Source: Paraburkholderia unamae (GTDB taxonomy: Bacteria; Pseudomonadota; Gammaproteobacteria; Burkholderiales; Burkholderiaceae). Taken from it: a stretch of 64,000 bases of DNA. The notes below the pieces were generated by a model, which saw only the letters and a list, made by a program, of their open reading frames with translations, did no database searches and was not told the origin of the DNA. Of this stretch, positions 44,986-54,291 are shown piece by piece. Location of the stretch: assembly GCF_003268775.1 (NCBI RefSeq), contig NZ_QLSU01000001.1:434001-498000 (forward strand). Reading direction: 5' to 3'. Each line of letters starts with the position of its first letter. Positions within the stretch are counted from its first letter, which is position 1. The position numbers and the translations under genes were made by a program.

Positions 44986-47900
44986 ATTTCGGCCTCTGGA
45001 TGCAGCGCCACCGGCGCTCGCTGCTGTTCGTGATCGCGCTCGCCGCGATCGCCGGCGCGCTTACCGCGCTGCGCCTGCCCATCTCGCTCTTTCCCAACGT
45101 GTCGTTTCCGCGCGCCGTGGTCTCGCTCGACGCGGGCGACCGCCCCGCCGAACAGATGGCGACGCTCGTCACAATGCCCGTCGAAGAAGCCCTGCGGCGC
45201 GTGCCGAACGTGCGCGACGTGGAGTCGCGCACGAGCCGGGGCAGCGCCGAGATTTCGCTGAACTTCGACTGGGGCACCGACATGGCGCAGGCCACGCTGC
45301 AAGCGCAGTCGGCCATTGCCGAGATCCTCGCGAGCCTGCCGCCGGGCACGACCATGCAGGTGCGCCGCATGGACCCGACGGTGTTCCCGGTGCTCGCGTA
45401 CAGCCTCACCTCGCAGCGGCAAAGCCTCGCACAACTTTACGATCTCGCACAGTTCCAGTTGCGCCCGCTGCTTTCCTCGGTCGAGGGCGTGGCGCGCGTG
45501 GAGGTGGCGGGCGGTGCGCGCGACGAACTCGAAGTCGCGGTCGATCCCGCCCGGCTCGCCGCGCACAAGCTCTCGGTCGCCGATATTTCGCGCGCCATCG
45601 GCGCGGGCAACGTGCTGATGGCGACGGGCCGGCTCGAAGACCACGACAAGCTCTATCTCGTCGTCGCCGACACCGCCATCGACGGCCTCGAAGCGCTAGG
45701 GAACGTGGTGGTGGCCGCGCCGGCGGGCGGCGGCCAGGTGCGTCTGCGCGACGTCGCCACGGTGGCGCGCGGCGTCGTGCCGCAATGGATACGCGTGACG
45801 GCTGACGGCCAGGATGCGGTGCTCGTCAACATCTATCAGCAGCCCGGCGCGAACAGCGTGGCGATGGCGAAGGCCATTCGCGCGCGCCTCGCCGACTTCG
45901 GCCAGCACATGCCCGCAGGCGTGCATCTCGCCAACTGGTACGACCAGAGCGAGCTCGTCATTGCCTCCGCCACGAGCGTGCGCGACGCGATCATGATCGG
46001 CGTGGTGCTCGCGGCGCTCACACTATTCGTATTCCTGCGCAATATGAAAGTCACGCTGATTGCCGTCGCGCTGGTGCCCGTGGTGATGGCGGCGACCATC
46101 CTGCTGCTCGACGTGTTCGGCATGGGCTTCAACATCATGACGCTGGGCGGCATGGCGGCGGCGGTGGGCCTCGTGATCGACGACGCCATTGTGATGATCG
46201 AGCATATCTCGCGGCGCATGCGCGAGGCGGGCGAGCACGCCTTCCACGGCCGCGTGATGAGCGCCGCGCTCGAATTCACGCGGCCGCTCGCGGGCTCCTC
46301 GGCGGCCACGCTCGTGATCTTCGTGCCGCTCGCGTTTCTTTCGGGCGTGACGGGTGCGTTTTTCAAGGCGCTTTCCGTGACGATGGCGAGCGCCCTGTTT
46401 ATTTCGTTCATCGTCACCTGGCTTGCCATTCCGATTCTCTGCGATCGCTGGCTCACGTCCACGGACGCGCAGGAGCACACGGAAACGCGCTTCGCGGCGT
46501 GGCTCAATCGCGGCTATGCGAAGCTCGTTGCACGCGTGAGCGCGCGGCCCGCATGGGTGCTCGCAGGGCTCGTTCCGCTCGCGCTGCTCGCCGCGCTCGC
46601 CTTCACGCGCGTGGGCAGCGGCTTCATGCCTTCGATGGACGAAGGCGGCTTCGTGCTCGACTATCACACGCGCCCCGGCACTTCGATCACCGAAACCGAC
46701 CGGCTCATGCGCCAGATCGAAGCCATCCTGCGTGCGAACCCGAACGTGCAGACGTGGTCGCGGCGCACGGGTGCGGGGCTCGGCGGCGACCTCAACGAGC
46801 CGAACAAGGGCGACTTTTTCGTGCGCCTGAAATCCGGCGCGCGCGAACCCATCGACACCGTGATGGAGGAAGTCCGCTCGCGCATCGAAAGCCAGGTGCC
46901 CGGCGTGAGCGTGGAACTCGCGCAGTTGATGGAGGACCTGATCGGCGACCTGACCGCCGTGCCGCAGCCCGTGCAGATCAAGATCTATTCCGACGACCAG
47001 AACGTGCTGGACGGCACCGCCCGGCACGTGGCCGCGCGCATCGCGAAGATCAACGGCATCGTGGATGTGAACGACGGCATCAATCCCGCGGGCGACGCGA
47101 TCGACCTGCATATCCGCCCCGACGCGGCCGCCGCCGAGGGCATGGACCCGCAAGCCATCGCGCAGCAGGTCAACGACCTGCTCGACGGCAACGTGGCCAC
47201 GCAATTCCAGAGCGGCCCGAAAACCATCGGCGTGCGCGTGCGCGCGCAGAACGCGGCGCACCTCACCGACACGGCACTGAGCCGCCTGCCGATCCGCGCG
47301 CCCGATGGCCACATCTTCGCGCTTGCGCGCGTGGCGGATCGCGTCGCCGTGTCGGGGCAGCCCGAAATCAGCCGCGACAATCTCAAACGCATGGCGGCCG
47401 TGACCGCGCGCATCGAAGGGCGCGACCTCGGCTCGACCATCGCGGACGTGCAGCGCGTGCTCGGCGAGCCGGGCCTGCTGCCCGCAGGCGTCTACTACGA
47501 GCTGGGCGGTCTTTACCAGCAGCAGCAAATCGCGTTCAAGGGGCTGCTCGCGGTGTTCGGCGCGGCTGTCGCGCTCGTGTTCGGCTTGCTGCTCTTTCTC
47601 TACGAACGCTTTCGCGTGGCGCTCGCGGTCATGGCCATGCCGCTGCTCGCCACGGGTGCGGTGTTCATCGGACTGTGGATCACGGGAATCGAGCTCAACA
47701 TCTCCGCGATGATGGGCATGACGATGATCGTGGGGATCGTGACCGAAGTGGCGATCTTCTATGTTTCGGAGTTCCAGGGACTCGTGCGCGACGAAGGCCA
47801 TACGGTCGATGACGCCCTGCTCGCCGCGGGCCGCAACCGCCTGCGGCCGATCGCGATGACCACCATCGCCGCGATTCTCGCGCTGCTGCCGCTCGCCTTC

Positions 47901-48059
47901 GCGCTCGGCCAGGGTTCCGCCATGCAGCAGCCGCTCGCCGTGGCAATCATCTCGGGGCTGATCGTGCAGATGCCGCTCGTGCTGCTCGTGCTTCCCGCCC
48001 TGCTGCGCGTGCTGCTCGTACGCGGGGCCGGAACGCCCAGGCCGGCGACTGGCGAGTGA
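44982..48059 (+). CDS. RND efflux permease
   Basis: A 1025-residue inner-membrane pump with 12 expected helices and two large periplasmic loops. TM4 carries the paired acids in AVGLVIDDAIVMIEH, the proton-relay site; TM1 begins RRSLLFVIALAAIAGALTAL. TM10 reads MTMIVGIVTEVAIFYVSEF, close to the heavy-metal and unclassified branch. The sequence is neither clearly HAE1 nor CzcA, so drug or metal export is unresolved. Its ATG overlaps the adaptor stop (ATGA). The two-component system 62 bases downstream is likely its regulator. Confidence 0.92.
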   Translation: MNFGLWMQRHRRSLLFVIALAAIAGALTALRLPISLFPNVSFPRAVVSLDAGDRPAEQMATLVTMPVEEALRRVPNVRDVESRTSRGSAEISLNFDWGTDMAQATLQAQSAIAEILASLPPGTTMQVRRMDPTVFPVLAYSLTSQRQSLAQLYDLAQFQLRPLLSSVEGVARVEVAGGARDELEVAVDPARLAAHKLSVADISRAIGAGNVLMATGRLEDHDKLYLVVADTAIDGLEALGNVVVAAPAGGGQVRLRDVATVARGVVPQWIRVTADGQDAVLVNIYQQPGANSVAMAKAIRARLADFGQHMPAGVHLANWYDQSELVIASATSVRDAIMIGVVLAALTLFVFLRNMKVTLIAVALVPVVMAATILLLDVFGMGFNIMTLGGMAAAVGLVIDDAIVMIEHISRRMREAGEHAFHGRVMSAALEFTRPLAGSSAATLVIFVPLAFLSGVTGAFFKALSVTMASALFISFIVTWLAIPILCDRWLTSTDAQEHTETRFAAWLNRGYAKLVARVSARPAWVLAGLVPLALLAALAFTRVGSGFMPSMDEGGFVLDYHTRPGTSITETDRLMRQIEAILRANPNVQTWSRRTGAGLGGDLNEPNKGDFFVRLKSGAREPIDTVMEEVRSRIESQVPGVSVELAQLMEDLIGDLTAVPQPVQIKIYSDDQNVLDGTARHVAARIAKINGIVDVNDGINPAGDAIDLHIRPDAAAAEGMDPQAIAQQVNDLLDGNVATQFQSGPKTIGVRVRAQNAAHLTDTALSRLPIRAPDGHIFALARVADRVAVSGQPEISRDNLKRMAAVTARIEGRDLGSTIADVQRVLGEPGLLPAGVYYELGGLYQQQQIAFKGLLAVFGAAVALVFGLLLFLYERFRVALAVMAMPLLATGAVFIGLWITGIELNISAMMGMTMIVGIVTEVAIFYVSEFQGLVRDEGHTVDDALLAAGRNRLRPIAMTTIAAILALLPLAFALGQGSAMQQPLAVAIISGLIVQMPLVLLVLPALLRVLLVRGAGTPRPATGE

Positions 48060-48060
48060 C

Positions 48061-48082
48061 TTAAGCACCGGTTAAGCCGGGA
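48061..48082 (+). promoter_or_regulatory. 11-base direct repeats before the response-regulator gene
   Basis: TTAAGCACCGG (48061-48071) and TTAAGCCGGGA (48072-48082) sit side by side, starting one base after the pump stop codon. They match the TTAAGC box before the efflux operon at 42349 and suggest autoregulation. Confidence 0.6.
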
Positions 48083-48121
48083 TGAGCGACAATGAGAGGT
48101 TGAAAAATCGGGGAGCGAGCG

Positions 48122-48784
48122 ATGCGCCTGTTGCTGGTGGAAGACGACGAGATGATTGCCGAAACGGTGCTCGATTCGATGCGCCGCGAAGGCCATGCCG
48201 TCGACTGGGCGCGCGACGGGCGGGAGGCGGAGCTTTCGCTCGACAACGACGTGTACGACCTCGTGCTGCTCGATCTCGGACTGCCGAAAAAGGACGGCAT
48301 CGAGGTGCTCAACGGCTACCGCCGCAAGGGCGGCGAGGCGACCGTGCTGATCCTGACCGCGCGCGACTCGGTGACGGACCGCATCGCCGGGCTCGACGCC
48401 GGCGCCGACGACTACCTCATCAAGCCTTTCGACCTCGACGAACTGGCCGCCCGCGCCCGCGCGCTGCTGCGCCGGCGCACGGGCCAGAAGCAGCCCGTCT
48501 ATGCGCACGGCGACCTCGCGCTCGACCCCGCCGCGCATGAAGTGACGAAGGAAGGTCTGCCGGTTGCGCTCGTGCCACGCGAATTCGCTCTGTTGCATGT
48601 GCTGATCGAGCAGCCCGCGCGCGTGTTCACGAAGGCCGAGCTCGAAGAGCGCATGTATGGCTGGGGCGAGGAAGTGGGCAGCAACGCGATCGAAGTGCAC
48701 GTGCACAGCCTGCGCCGCAAGATCGGCGCCGACCAGATCGTGACCGTGCGCGGCGTGGGCTACCGGCTCAAGAGGTCCGAATGA
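48122..48784 (+). CDS. OmpR-family response regulator (QseB/PmrA-like)
   Basis: A 220-residue regulator. Receiver domain: acids in VEDDE (8-9), phospho-acceptor Asp51 in LLDLGLPKKDG, Lys101 in IKPFDL. The OmpR-type winged helix is in the C-terminal half (VPREFALLHVLIEQPARVFT, VHVHSLRRKIGADQI and TVRGVGYRL). It overlaps the sensor kinase start by 4 bases. The repeats upstream and before the efflux operon are its likely binding sites. Confidence 0.93.
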   Translation: MRLLLVEDDEMIAETVLDSMRREGHAVDWARDGREAELSLDNDVYDLVLLDLGLPKKDGIEVLNGYRRKGGEATVLILTARDSVTDRIAGLDAGADDYLIKPFDLDELAARARALLRRRTGQKQPVYAHGDLALDPAAHEVTKEGLPVALVPREFALLHVLIEQPARVFTKAELEERMYGWGEEVGSNAIEVHVHSLRRKIGADQIVTVRGVGYRLKRSE

Positions 48785-50187
48785 ACTCGATCCGCCGGCG
48801 CCTGCTCGGCTGGCTCATCTGCGGCTTCGCTGCCGCCTCGGTGGTGGCGGGCATCGGCATTTTCCACACGGCGCGCGAAGAAGCCGGTGAGCTGTTCGAT
48901 TACGAACTGCACGCCGTCGCGCTTTCCATGCCCGCGAACGTCGCGACGGCACGTGAGGTGGAACAGTCCGGTCCCGGCTTCGACGAAATTGCCGACGACC
49001 GCATTCTCATTGCGATCTGGGACCGCGACGGCAAGCTCATCTACCACTCGCAGGAAACGCCCACGCTGCCGCGCCAGGCCACGGGCTTTCGCACGATCGA
49101 GCACGACGAGGTGCATTGGCGCGTGTTCGGCCTCGCGCAGCCCGAGCGCTTCGTGCAGGTCGCGCAACCCATTTCCGTGCGCGATACGCTGGCGCTGCAT
49201 CTCGCGCTGCACACCTTGTGGCCGCTCGCGCTGCTCGTGCCCGTGGCGATCGTGCTCGTGCTGTTCGTCGTGACGCGCGGACTCGCGCCGGTGCGCGGGC
49301 TTTCGACGCTGCTCGCCGCGCGCTCGGTCCATGCGCTCGAACCGCTGCGCCTGGACGGCTCGGTGCCCGTGGAGTTGCGTCCGCTCGTCGAGGCGCTCAA
49401 CGATCTGCTGGATCGCCTGAACGCGGCCTCGCAGGCGCAGCGCACCTTTATCGCCGACGCGGCGCACGAGCTGCGCTCGCCGCTCGCCGCGCTCAAGCTG
49501 CAATGGCAGGCGGCGCTGCACGACGGCACGCTCAGCGGCGAGCCGCGCACGCTCGAACGCATGCAAACGCGCCTGAACCGCACGATCCGCCTCGTGCAGC
49601 AGTTGCTCACGCTCGCCCGCGAAGACGCGCAGGCAAGCGCCCCCTCGGCGATCGTGAGCCTGCGGCGGCTGGGCGAACAGGCGATCGGCGACTTCTCGCT
49701 GCTCGCCGAGGAAAAAGGCATCGACCTCGGTCTGGAATCGCGCCCGCCCGTCACGCCCGAGGACATCTGCAACGTGAGCGCCGACCCGCACGGGCTCAAC
49801 ACCTTGCTGAACAATCTGCTCGACAACGCGATCCGCCACACGCCCTCGGGCGGCAAGATCGACCTCGTGCTCACGCGCGCGCAGGACACGTTCGGCTTCG
49901 AGGTGGTGGACAACGGCCCCGGCATTCCCGAGGCCGATCTCGAACGCGTGCTCGACCGCTTCTTTCGCGGCGATCATGCGCAGGGCACCGGCAGCGGGCT
50001 GGGGCTTTCGATCGTCGCGCGCATTGCGCAACGCCAGGGCCTGACGTTCAAGTTGCGCAACAACCCCGGCGGGCGCGGGCTCACGGCTGCGGTGAGCGGG
50101 CTACAGCGGCGCACGGGCGAAGGCGGCAATGCGGAGATCACGCCCGCCGCGAAGCGCAACACGCGCGCGACGAGCGATTCGGCGTAA
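48781..50187 (+). CDS. Sensor histidine kinase (QseC-like)
   Basis: A 468-residue inner-membrane kinase. Two membrane helices (LLGWLICGFAAASVVAGIGI and LWPLALLVPVAIVLVLFVV) flank a periplasmic sensor of about 110 residues. A HAMP linker precedes the phospho-accepting His229 in FIADAAHELRSPLAALK. The ATPase N, G1 and G2 boxes are NNLLDNAIRHTPSGGKI, DNGPGIPEADL and GTGSGLGLSIVARIA. It phosphorylates the regulator encoded immediately upstream; the signal is unknown. Confidence 0.93.
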   Translation: MNSIRRRLLGWLICGFAAASVVAGIGIFHTAREEAGELFDYELHAVALSMPANVATAREVEQSGPGFDEIADDRILIAIWDRDGKLIYHSQETPTLPRQATGFRTIEHDEVHWRVFGLAQPERFVQVAQPISVRDTLALHLALHTLWPLALLVPVAIVLVLFVVTRGLAPVRGLSTLLAARSVHALEPLRLDGSVPVELRPLVEALNDLLDRLNAASQAQRTFIADAAHELRSPLAALKLQWQAALHDGTLSGEPRTLERMQTRLNRTIRLVQQLLTLAREDAQASAPSAIVSLRRLGEQAIGDFSLLAEEKGIDLGLESRPPVTPEDICNVSADPHGLNTLLNNLLDNAIRHTPSGGKIDLVLTRAQDTFGFEVVDNGPGIPEADLERVLDRFFRGDHAQGTGSGLGLSIVARIAQRQGLTFKLRNNPGGRGLTAAVSGLQRRTGEGGNAEITPAAKRNTRATSDSA

Positions 50188-50220
50188 CCGCGCTTCAATG
50201 GGCCTCAATTTCGGTGGGCC

Positions 50221-51393
50221 TCAATGCGCCGCCGCGCCCTGCACCAGTTCCAGCAGACGATAAGCGAACCTTACGCGCGGCTCGGTCGGATGATTGCGGT
50301 TCGCGAGAATGACGATCGCGGTCTTGCGCGCAGGCGCGAACACGAGATAGCCGCCAAAGCCATTGGTCGCGCCCGTCTTGTTGAGTAGCGCCTCGCTCTG
50401 CGGCGGCAAAGGCGGTTTCAACGCCGTGGCCGGGTTGTCCTCCAGCACCATGACATTGGCGTTGCCCTTCACGAGATCGTTCAGGGCGACCGGCTCCGCA
50501 TACTGCTCCCACACCAGATCCTGAATGAACGGCCCCGCGCGGAAATAGCCTGTGTGCGTCGCTTCGAGCGCGCGCTGCATCTCCGGTTCGAGCGCCACCT
50601 GCCCCAGGTTCGCTTCGAGAAAGCGCAACATGTCGCGCGTATCCGATTTCACGCCATAGGCTTCGTCGGCGAGCACACCAGGGCTCAGACGCACCGGCAT
50701 GTCCTTGCTGTCATAGCCCTGCGCATAGGCCGCGCGCTCGCCGGGCGGCACCCGGATATACGTGTGCGCGAGCCCGAGCTTGGGAAAAAGCGTCTTCTCC
50801 ACCGCATCGGCATAGCTCATGCCCAGTTGCTTCGCCGTGATGCGCCCGAGCATGCCGATGCTCGGGTTCGCGTAGGTGCGCTGCGTGCCTGCGGGATAGC
50901 GCGGACGCCATGCCTTGAGCCACGCTGTGAGTTGTTCGTCGTTCGTCACTTCGTCGGGCACCTGCAACGGGAAGCCGCCGCCCGTGTGCGTGCCGAGATT
51001 CACGAGCGTGAGCGCGCCGAACGGCGTGCCGCGCATCTCGGGCAGATAGTCGCTCACCGGGGCGTCGAGCGAGAGCTTGCCGTTCACCTGCGCCCACGCG
51101 GCGAGCGTGGCGAGCAAGGTCTTGCTCATCGAGCCGAGTTCGAAGAGCGTGGTGTTCGTGACAGGCTCGCCCGTTTCCTTCGAAGCCACGCCGAAGTTGT
51201 AGAAGCGCTCCTTGCCGTTCACGGCCACCGCAATCGCGAGACCGGGAATGCCGTTCTCGTTCATGAAGGCGAGCGCCGCGTCGCGTATCTGCTCATCGGC
51301 GGCGCCCGGCTGTTCGGCGGCGACGGCGGACATGCTTGCGGCCGCAACGATCAGCAGCGCGCCGGCACACAGTCTCACGAGTGAACGAAGCAA
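50221..51393 (-). CDS. ampC: Class C beta-lactamase (AmpC type)
   Basis: A 390-residue exported serine beta-lactamase. The signal peptide ends ASMSAVAA before EQPG. The three class C motifs are S88-M-S-K91, Y174-A-N176 and K339-T-G341 (in LLNKTGATNGFGGYLVFAP), and the end IVILANRNHPTEPRVRFAYR matches AmpC. It hydrolyses cephalosporins and penicillins in the periplasm. No ampR lies beside it, so induction is not evident. A DD-peptidase-like or esterase variant is possible but the YAN motif favours class C. Confidence 0.9.
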   Translation of the reverse strand: MLRSLVRLCAGALLIVAAASMSAVAAEQPGAADEQIRDAALAFMNENGIPGLAIAVAVNGKERFYNFGVASKETGEPVTNTTLFELGSMSKTLLATLAAWAQVNGKLSLDAPVSDYLPEMRGTPFGALTLVNLGTHTGGGFPLQVPDEVTNDEQLTAWLKAWRPRYPAGTQRTYANPSIGMLGRITAKQLGMSYADAVEKTLFPKLGLAHTYIRVPPGERAAYAQGYDSKDMPVRLSPGVLADEAYGVKSDTRDMLRFLEANLGQVALEPEMQRALEATHTGYFRAGPFIQDLVWEQYAEPVALNDLVKGNANVMVLEDNPATALKPPLPPQSEALLNKTGATNGFGGYLVFAPARKTAIVILANRNHPTEPRVRFAYRLLELVQGAAAH

Positions 51394-51471
51394 GATCGAC
51401 TCCTTACGCGGTGCGGAAAAGCCGTGATCTTACACGCGTCGCTTTACCGGCCACACGAGCGGCCTGCGCAC

Positions 51472-52470
51472 TTACCGGCTGCTCACAATGGCGGAGTGCT
51501 GCGGCGGCGTCACCGTATAGCCCGCTCGGCGAAGGCGATCGATCAGCGACTCCTCGCCGAAGTAGTGGCTCGCGCCGACCGCGACGAGAATTGCGCCCTT
51601 GCCGTGGAAATAGTCGTCGCGCGCGAGCGTGGCCGCGAAAATGCGCGTGCCCTCCAGCATGACGTAGCGCGTCGCCTCGAAATGCGCGTCGCTCTCGCCC
51701 GGCGCCTGCTGCGTGGAGATGCGCTCGAATACGCTGCCGTCGGCATCGATCCACGCACGTTCCAGCACTTCGGACGACACGCTGCCCGGCGGCGTGCCGT
51801 GAAAGGCCGCGCACGACGATACCAGCAAGGCCTCCTGGGCGCGCGCGGGAATACCGTCGAGCAGATGCAGTTCCGCGTCGAAGCCGGCCAGATAGATGAG
51901 CGGAATATGCTGCTTCAACGCGATCGTCTCGAGGCGCGTGTCGATGCCGGGACGTTGGGCGGTTGGCGCCCCGGCGTCACGCCGCCCGCCCGGTACGGTG
52001 TTCGTGCGCCACGCGTCGATAGCGGCGGCCGCCACCCACGGCTTGAGCTGAAGAAACTTCACGATGTCGAAGTGGCTGTCGCGCGCGCACTGCGCGAGCG
52101 CGGCGGGACTCATCGTCTTCATGTGATTCGTGAGGTTGTCGTCGGGCGGCAACGCGGCATCCTGCCGGATCATCGCGACGCGTTGCGCATTCAGGGCCAT
52201 CGGCGCTTCGAGCGCGATGGCGCGCACGCTGCCGGCGAGCGAGGCAAGCGTCGCGTCGATGCGCGGGTCTTCGTGTGCGAGGTTATGGATGGTGGGCAGC
52301 AGCAGCAAGGTGGGATGGCCGGGCAACGTCGCCGTCCAGATCATGCCGACGTTTGCAGACGTTTGCGCGAGTGCCGGGGTGCTCGCGCAAACGGCCAACG
52401 CAGCCGCCGCGAGCAGCAACCCCTTGAGCCAGCCGAAGCTTCGGTGCCGCACGTCGTCAACGGGTCTCAT
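51472..52470 (-). CDS. TraB/GumN-family exported protein
   Basis: A 332-residue protein with a signal peptide (WLKGLLLAAAALAVCASTPA, then LAQ). The TraB/GumN pattern is visible: WTATLPGHPTLLLLPTIHNL near the start, AIALEAPM, and near the end GAILVAVGASHYFGEESLID with the conserved GxxH. Members are putative metalloproteases (TIKI-like) of mostly unknown role. ATG 52470 gives a good signal peptide; the upstream in-frame ATG at 52506 is possible. It lies 78 bases upstream of ampC on the same strand and may be cotranscribed with it. Confidence 0.8.
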   Translation of the reverse strand: MRPVDDVRHRSFGWLKGLLLAAAALAVCASTPALAQTSANVGMIWTATLPGHPTLLLLPTIHNLAHEDPRIDATLASLAGSVRAIALEAPMALNAQRVAMIRQDAALPPDDNLTNHMKTMSPAALAQCARDSHFDIVKFLQLKPWVAAAAIDAWRTNTVPGGRRDAGAPTAQRPGIDTRLETIALKQHIPLIYLAGFDAELHLLDGIPARAQEALLVSSCAAFHGTPPGSVSSEVLERAWIDADGSVFERISTQQAPGESDAHFEATRYVMLEGTRIFAATLARDDYFHGKGAILVAVGASHYFGEESLIDRLRRAGYTVTPPQHSAIVSSR

Positions 52471-52585
52471 CGCGCGCCGCTCGGGAGAGTCGAAGGATCG
52501 CGACATCGTGCGCCAATGCGATCGCACGCAGTGTGCGGTGCCGCACATGCGCGCTCGCCTCGTGCGAGGCGAGCGCCCTTGCCGC

Positions 52586-54151
52586 TTATTCGGCGTATTC
52601 CGGCTCGCGTTGCAGGTCCTGCACGGCGCCCACATGGTGCGCCGTGTGCATGCGTGGCGCATGATCCGCGGCCACGACTTGCCCGCGCGTGGCGCGCACG
52701 AAGCGACGTCCTTCTCGACCGTACACCGCATCCGGTTCCGGGAACATCGTGAGCAGTACGATATAGATCGCACCGCCCACCAGCAAGGAAACGGGAACGC
52801 TCAAGTCGAGGCCACCCGCCAGCGAACCCAGCGGACCGACGAACTGCCCCGGCAGATTCACGAACGCGAGGCCGAGAAACGCCGCCGGCAGCCACGCGCC
52901 CATCGCCCGCAGGTTCCAGCCGTGCGTGAACCAGTAGTGCCCGCCCCGGCCGCCGCGATTGAAGACCTGGAGGTCGTCGGCGAGGTAGTGGCCGCGCCGC
53001 GTGACGAAGCCAATCACCATGATCGCCATCCAAGGGCAACTGAACGTGCAGATCAGCGTGGAGAACGTGGACACGCTCTCGACGAGATTGAACGCGAAGC
53101 GGCCAATAAAGATGAAGCCGATAGCGAGTGTGCCGATCAGTATGGTCGCGCGCACGCGGTTGAGCAGCTTCGGGAACATGCTCGACATGTCGAGGCCGGT
53201 GCCGTACAGCGCGGTCGTGCCCGTGGACATGCCGCCGATGATCGCGATGAGGCACGTGGGCAGCAGGAACCAGCGGGGCGACACGGCCAGCAAGCCGCCC
53301 ACATAGTCGTTAGAGGCGATGTAGTTCGGCGCTTTCGTCGCGATGATCGTGGCCGTGACGAGGCCGAAGAAGAACGGCACGAAGGTCGCGATCTGCGCGG
53401 CGAACACGGCGCCCATCACGCGGTGGCGCGGCGTGTTGCGCGGGATGTAGCGCGCCCAGTCGCCAAGCGTCGAGGCGAACGATACGGGGTTGCTCAACGC
53501 CACCAGCACGGCGCTCACGAAGGCCACCCAGAAACCCGCGCCGCCGGGATGCAGCGTGCCCGCGTAGCCGGGATCGAACGCACCGGCGAACGCGAATGCG
53601 CCCACCACGAACATGACGCTCGCGGCCCATACGGCGATCTTGTTCACCCACAGCATGAAGCGAAAGCCGTAGATGCACACCACCACCACGAGCACGGCGA
53701 ACACCATGTAGGCGCTGCCGAGCGTCCAGGTGTTGACGGGCACGCCGACCATATCGTGCGCGCCGCCCACGAGCGCGTCGCCGGAACTCCACACGGCGAG
53801 CGCGAAAAACGCGATCGACGTGAGCAGCGCGAGAAACGATCCCACGATCCGCCCGTGTATGCCGAAGTGCGCGCCCGACGATACGGGGTCGCTCGTGCCG
53901 TTGCGCGGGCCGAACAGGCTCATGGGCGCGAGAATGCAGGTGCCCGCGAGCACACCGAGCAAGATGGACCATACGCCTGCCTTGAACGAGAGGCCGACGA
54001 GCACGGGAAAGCTGCCCAGCACCGAAGTCGAAAAGGTATTGCAGCCGCCGAACAGCAGCCGGAAGAGATCGATGGGACGCGCATAGCGCGACGCATCGGG
54101 AATGCGTTCGAAACCGAAGGTCTCGATCTGGGTAATGCTGTTGTCGCTCAT
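52586..54151 (-). CDS. NCS1-family cytosine/purine/hydantoin-type permease
   Basis: A 521-residue transporter with about 12 hydrophobic segments. RPIDLFRLLFGGCNTFSTSV at the start, the GDALVGGAHDMVGVPVNTW region and SNPVSFASTLGDWARYIPR fit NCS1 symporters, which import nucleobases, hydantoins, thiamine precursors or guanidino compounds. GGAGTGAGACA precedes the ATG. The C-terminal tail is hydrophilic. A LysR gene lies upstream on the same strand with a palindrome between. By context with the ureohydrolase locus, a guanidino or polyamine substrate is plausible. Confidence 0.83.
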   Translation of the reverse strand: MSDNSITQIETFGFERIPDASRYARPIDLFRLLFGGCNTFSTSVLGSFPVLVGLSFKAGVWSILLGVLAGTCILAPMSLFGPRNGTSDPVSSGAHFGIHGRIVGSFLALLTSIAFFALAVWSSGDALVGGAHDMVGVPVNTWTLGSAYMVFAVLVVVVCIYGFRFMLWVNKIAVWAASVMFVVGAFAFAGAFDPGYAGTLHPGGAGFWVAFVSAVLVALSNPVSFASTLGDWARYIPRNTPRHRVMGAVFAAQIATFVPFFFGLVTATIIATKAPNYIASNDYVGGLLAVSPRWFLLPTCLIAIIGGMSTGTTALYGTGLDMSSMFPKLLNRVRATILIGTLAIGFIFIGRFAFNLVESVSTFSTLICTFSCPWMAIMVIGFVTRRGHYLADDLQVFNRGGRGGHYWFTHGWNLRAMGAWLPAAFLGLAFVNLPGQFVGPLGSLAGGLDLSVPVSLLVGGAIYIVLLTMFPEPDAVYGREGRRFVRATRGQVVAADHAPRMHTAHHVGAVQDLQREPEYAE

Positions 54152-54210
54152 TGTCTCACTCCATTGCGCGCCGTTGCGGTCAGCGCATTTTCAACATCTC
54201 ATGTCCACTT

Positions 54211-54232
54211 TAATCGATCATGGTCGATTAAT
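54211..54232 (-). promoter_or_regulatory. Palindrome upstream of the NCS1 permease gene
   Basis: TTAATCGA (54211-54218) and TCGATTAA (54225-54232) are exact inverted copies around TCATGG, 60 bases before the permease ATG. It is a probable regulator site, and the LysR protein encoded just upstream is the natural candidate. Confidence 0.6.
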
Positions 54233-54291
54233 TATTCTGGATTCCCTACGTTTACATCGCGCGCAGCCAATGTATGGCGCGCGCCGCGCCG

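Noticed and set aside
46023..48068. Long antisense open frame over the RND pump
   Set aside because: It is Arg/His/Glu-rich without any motif and lies opposite a clear transporter gene.
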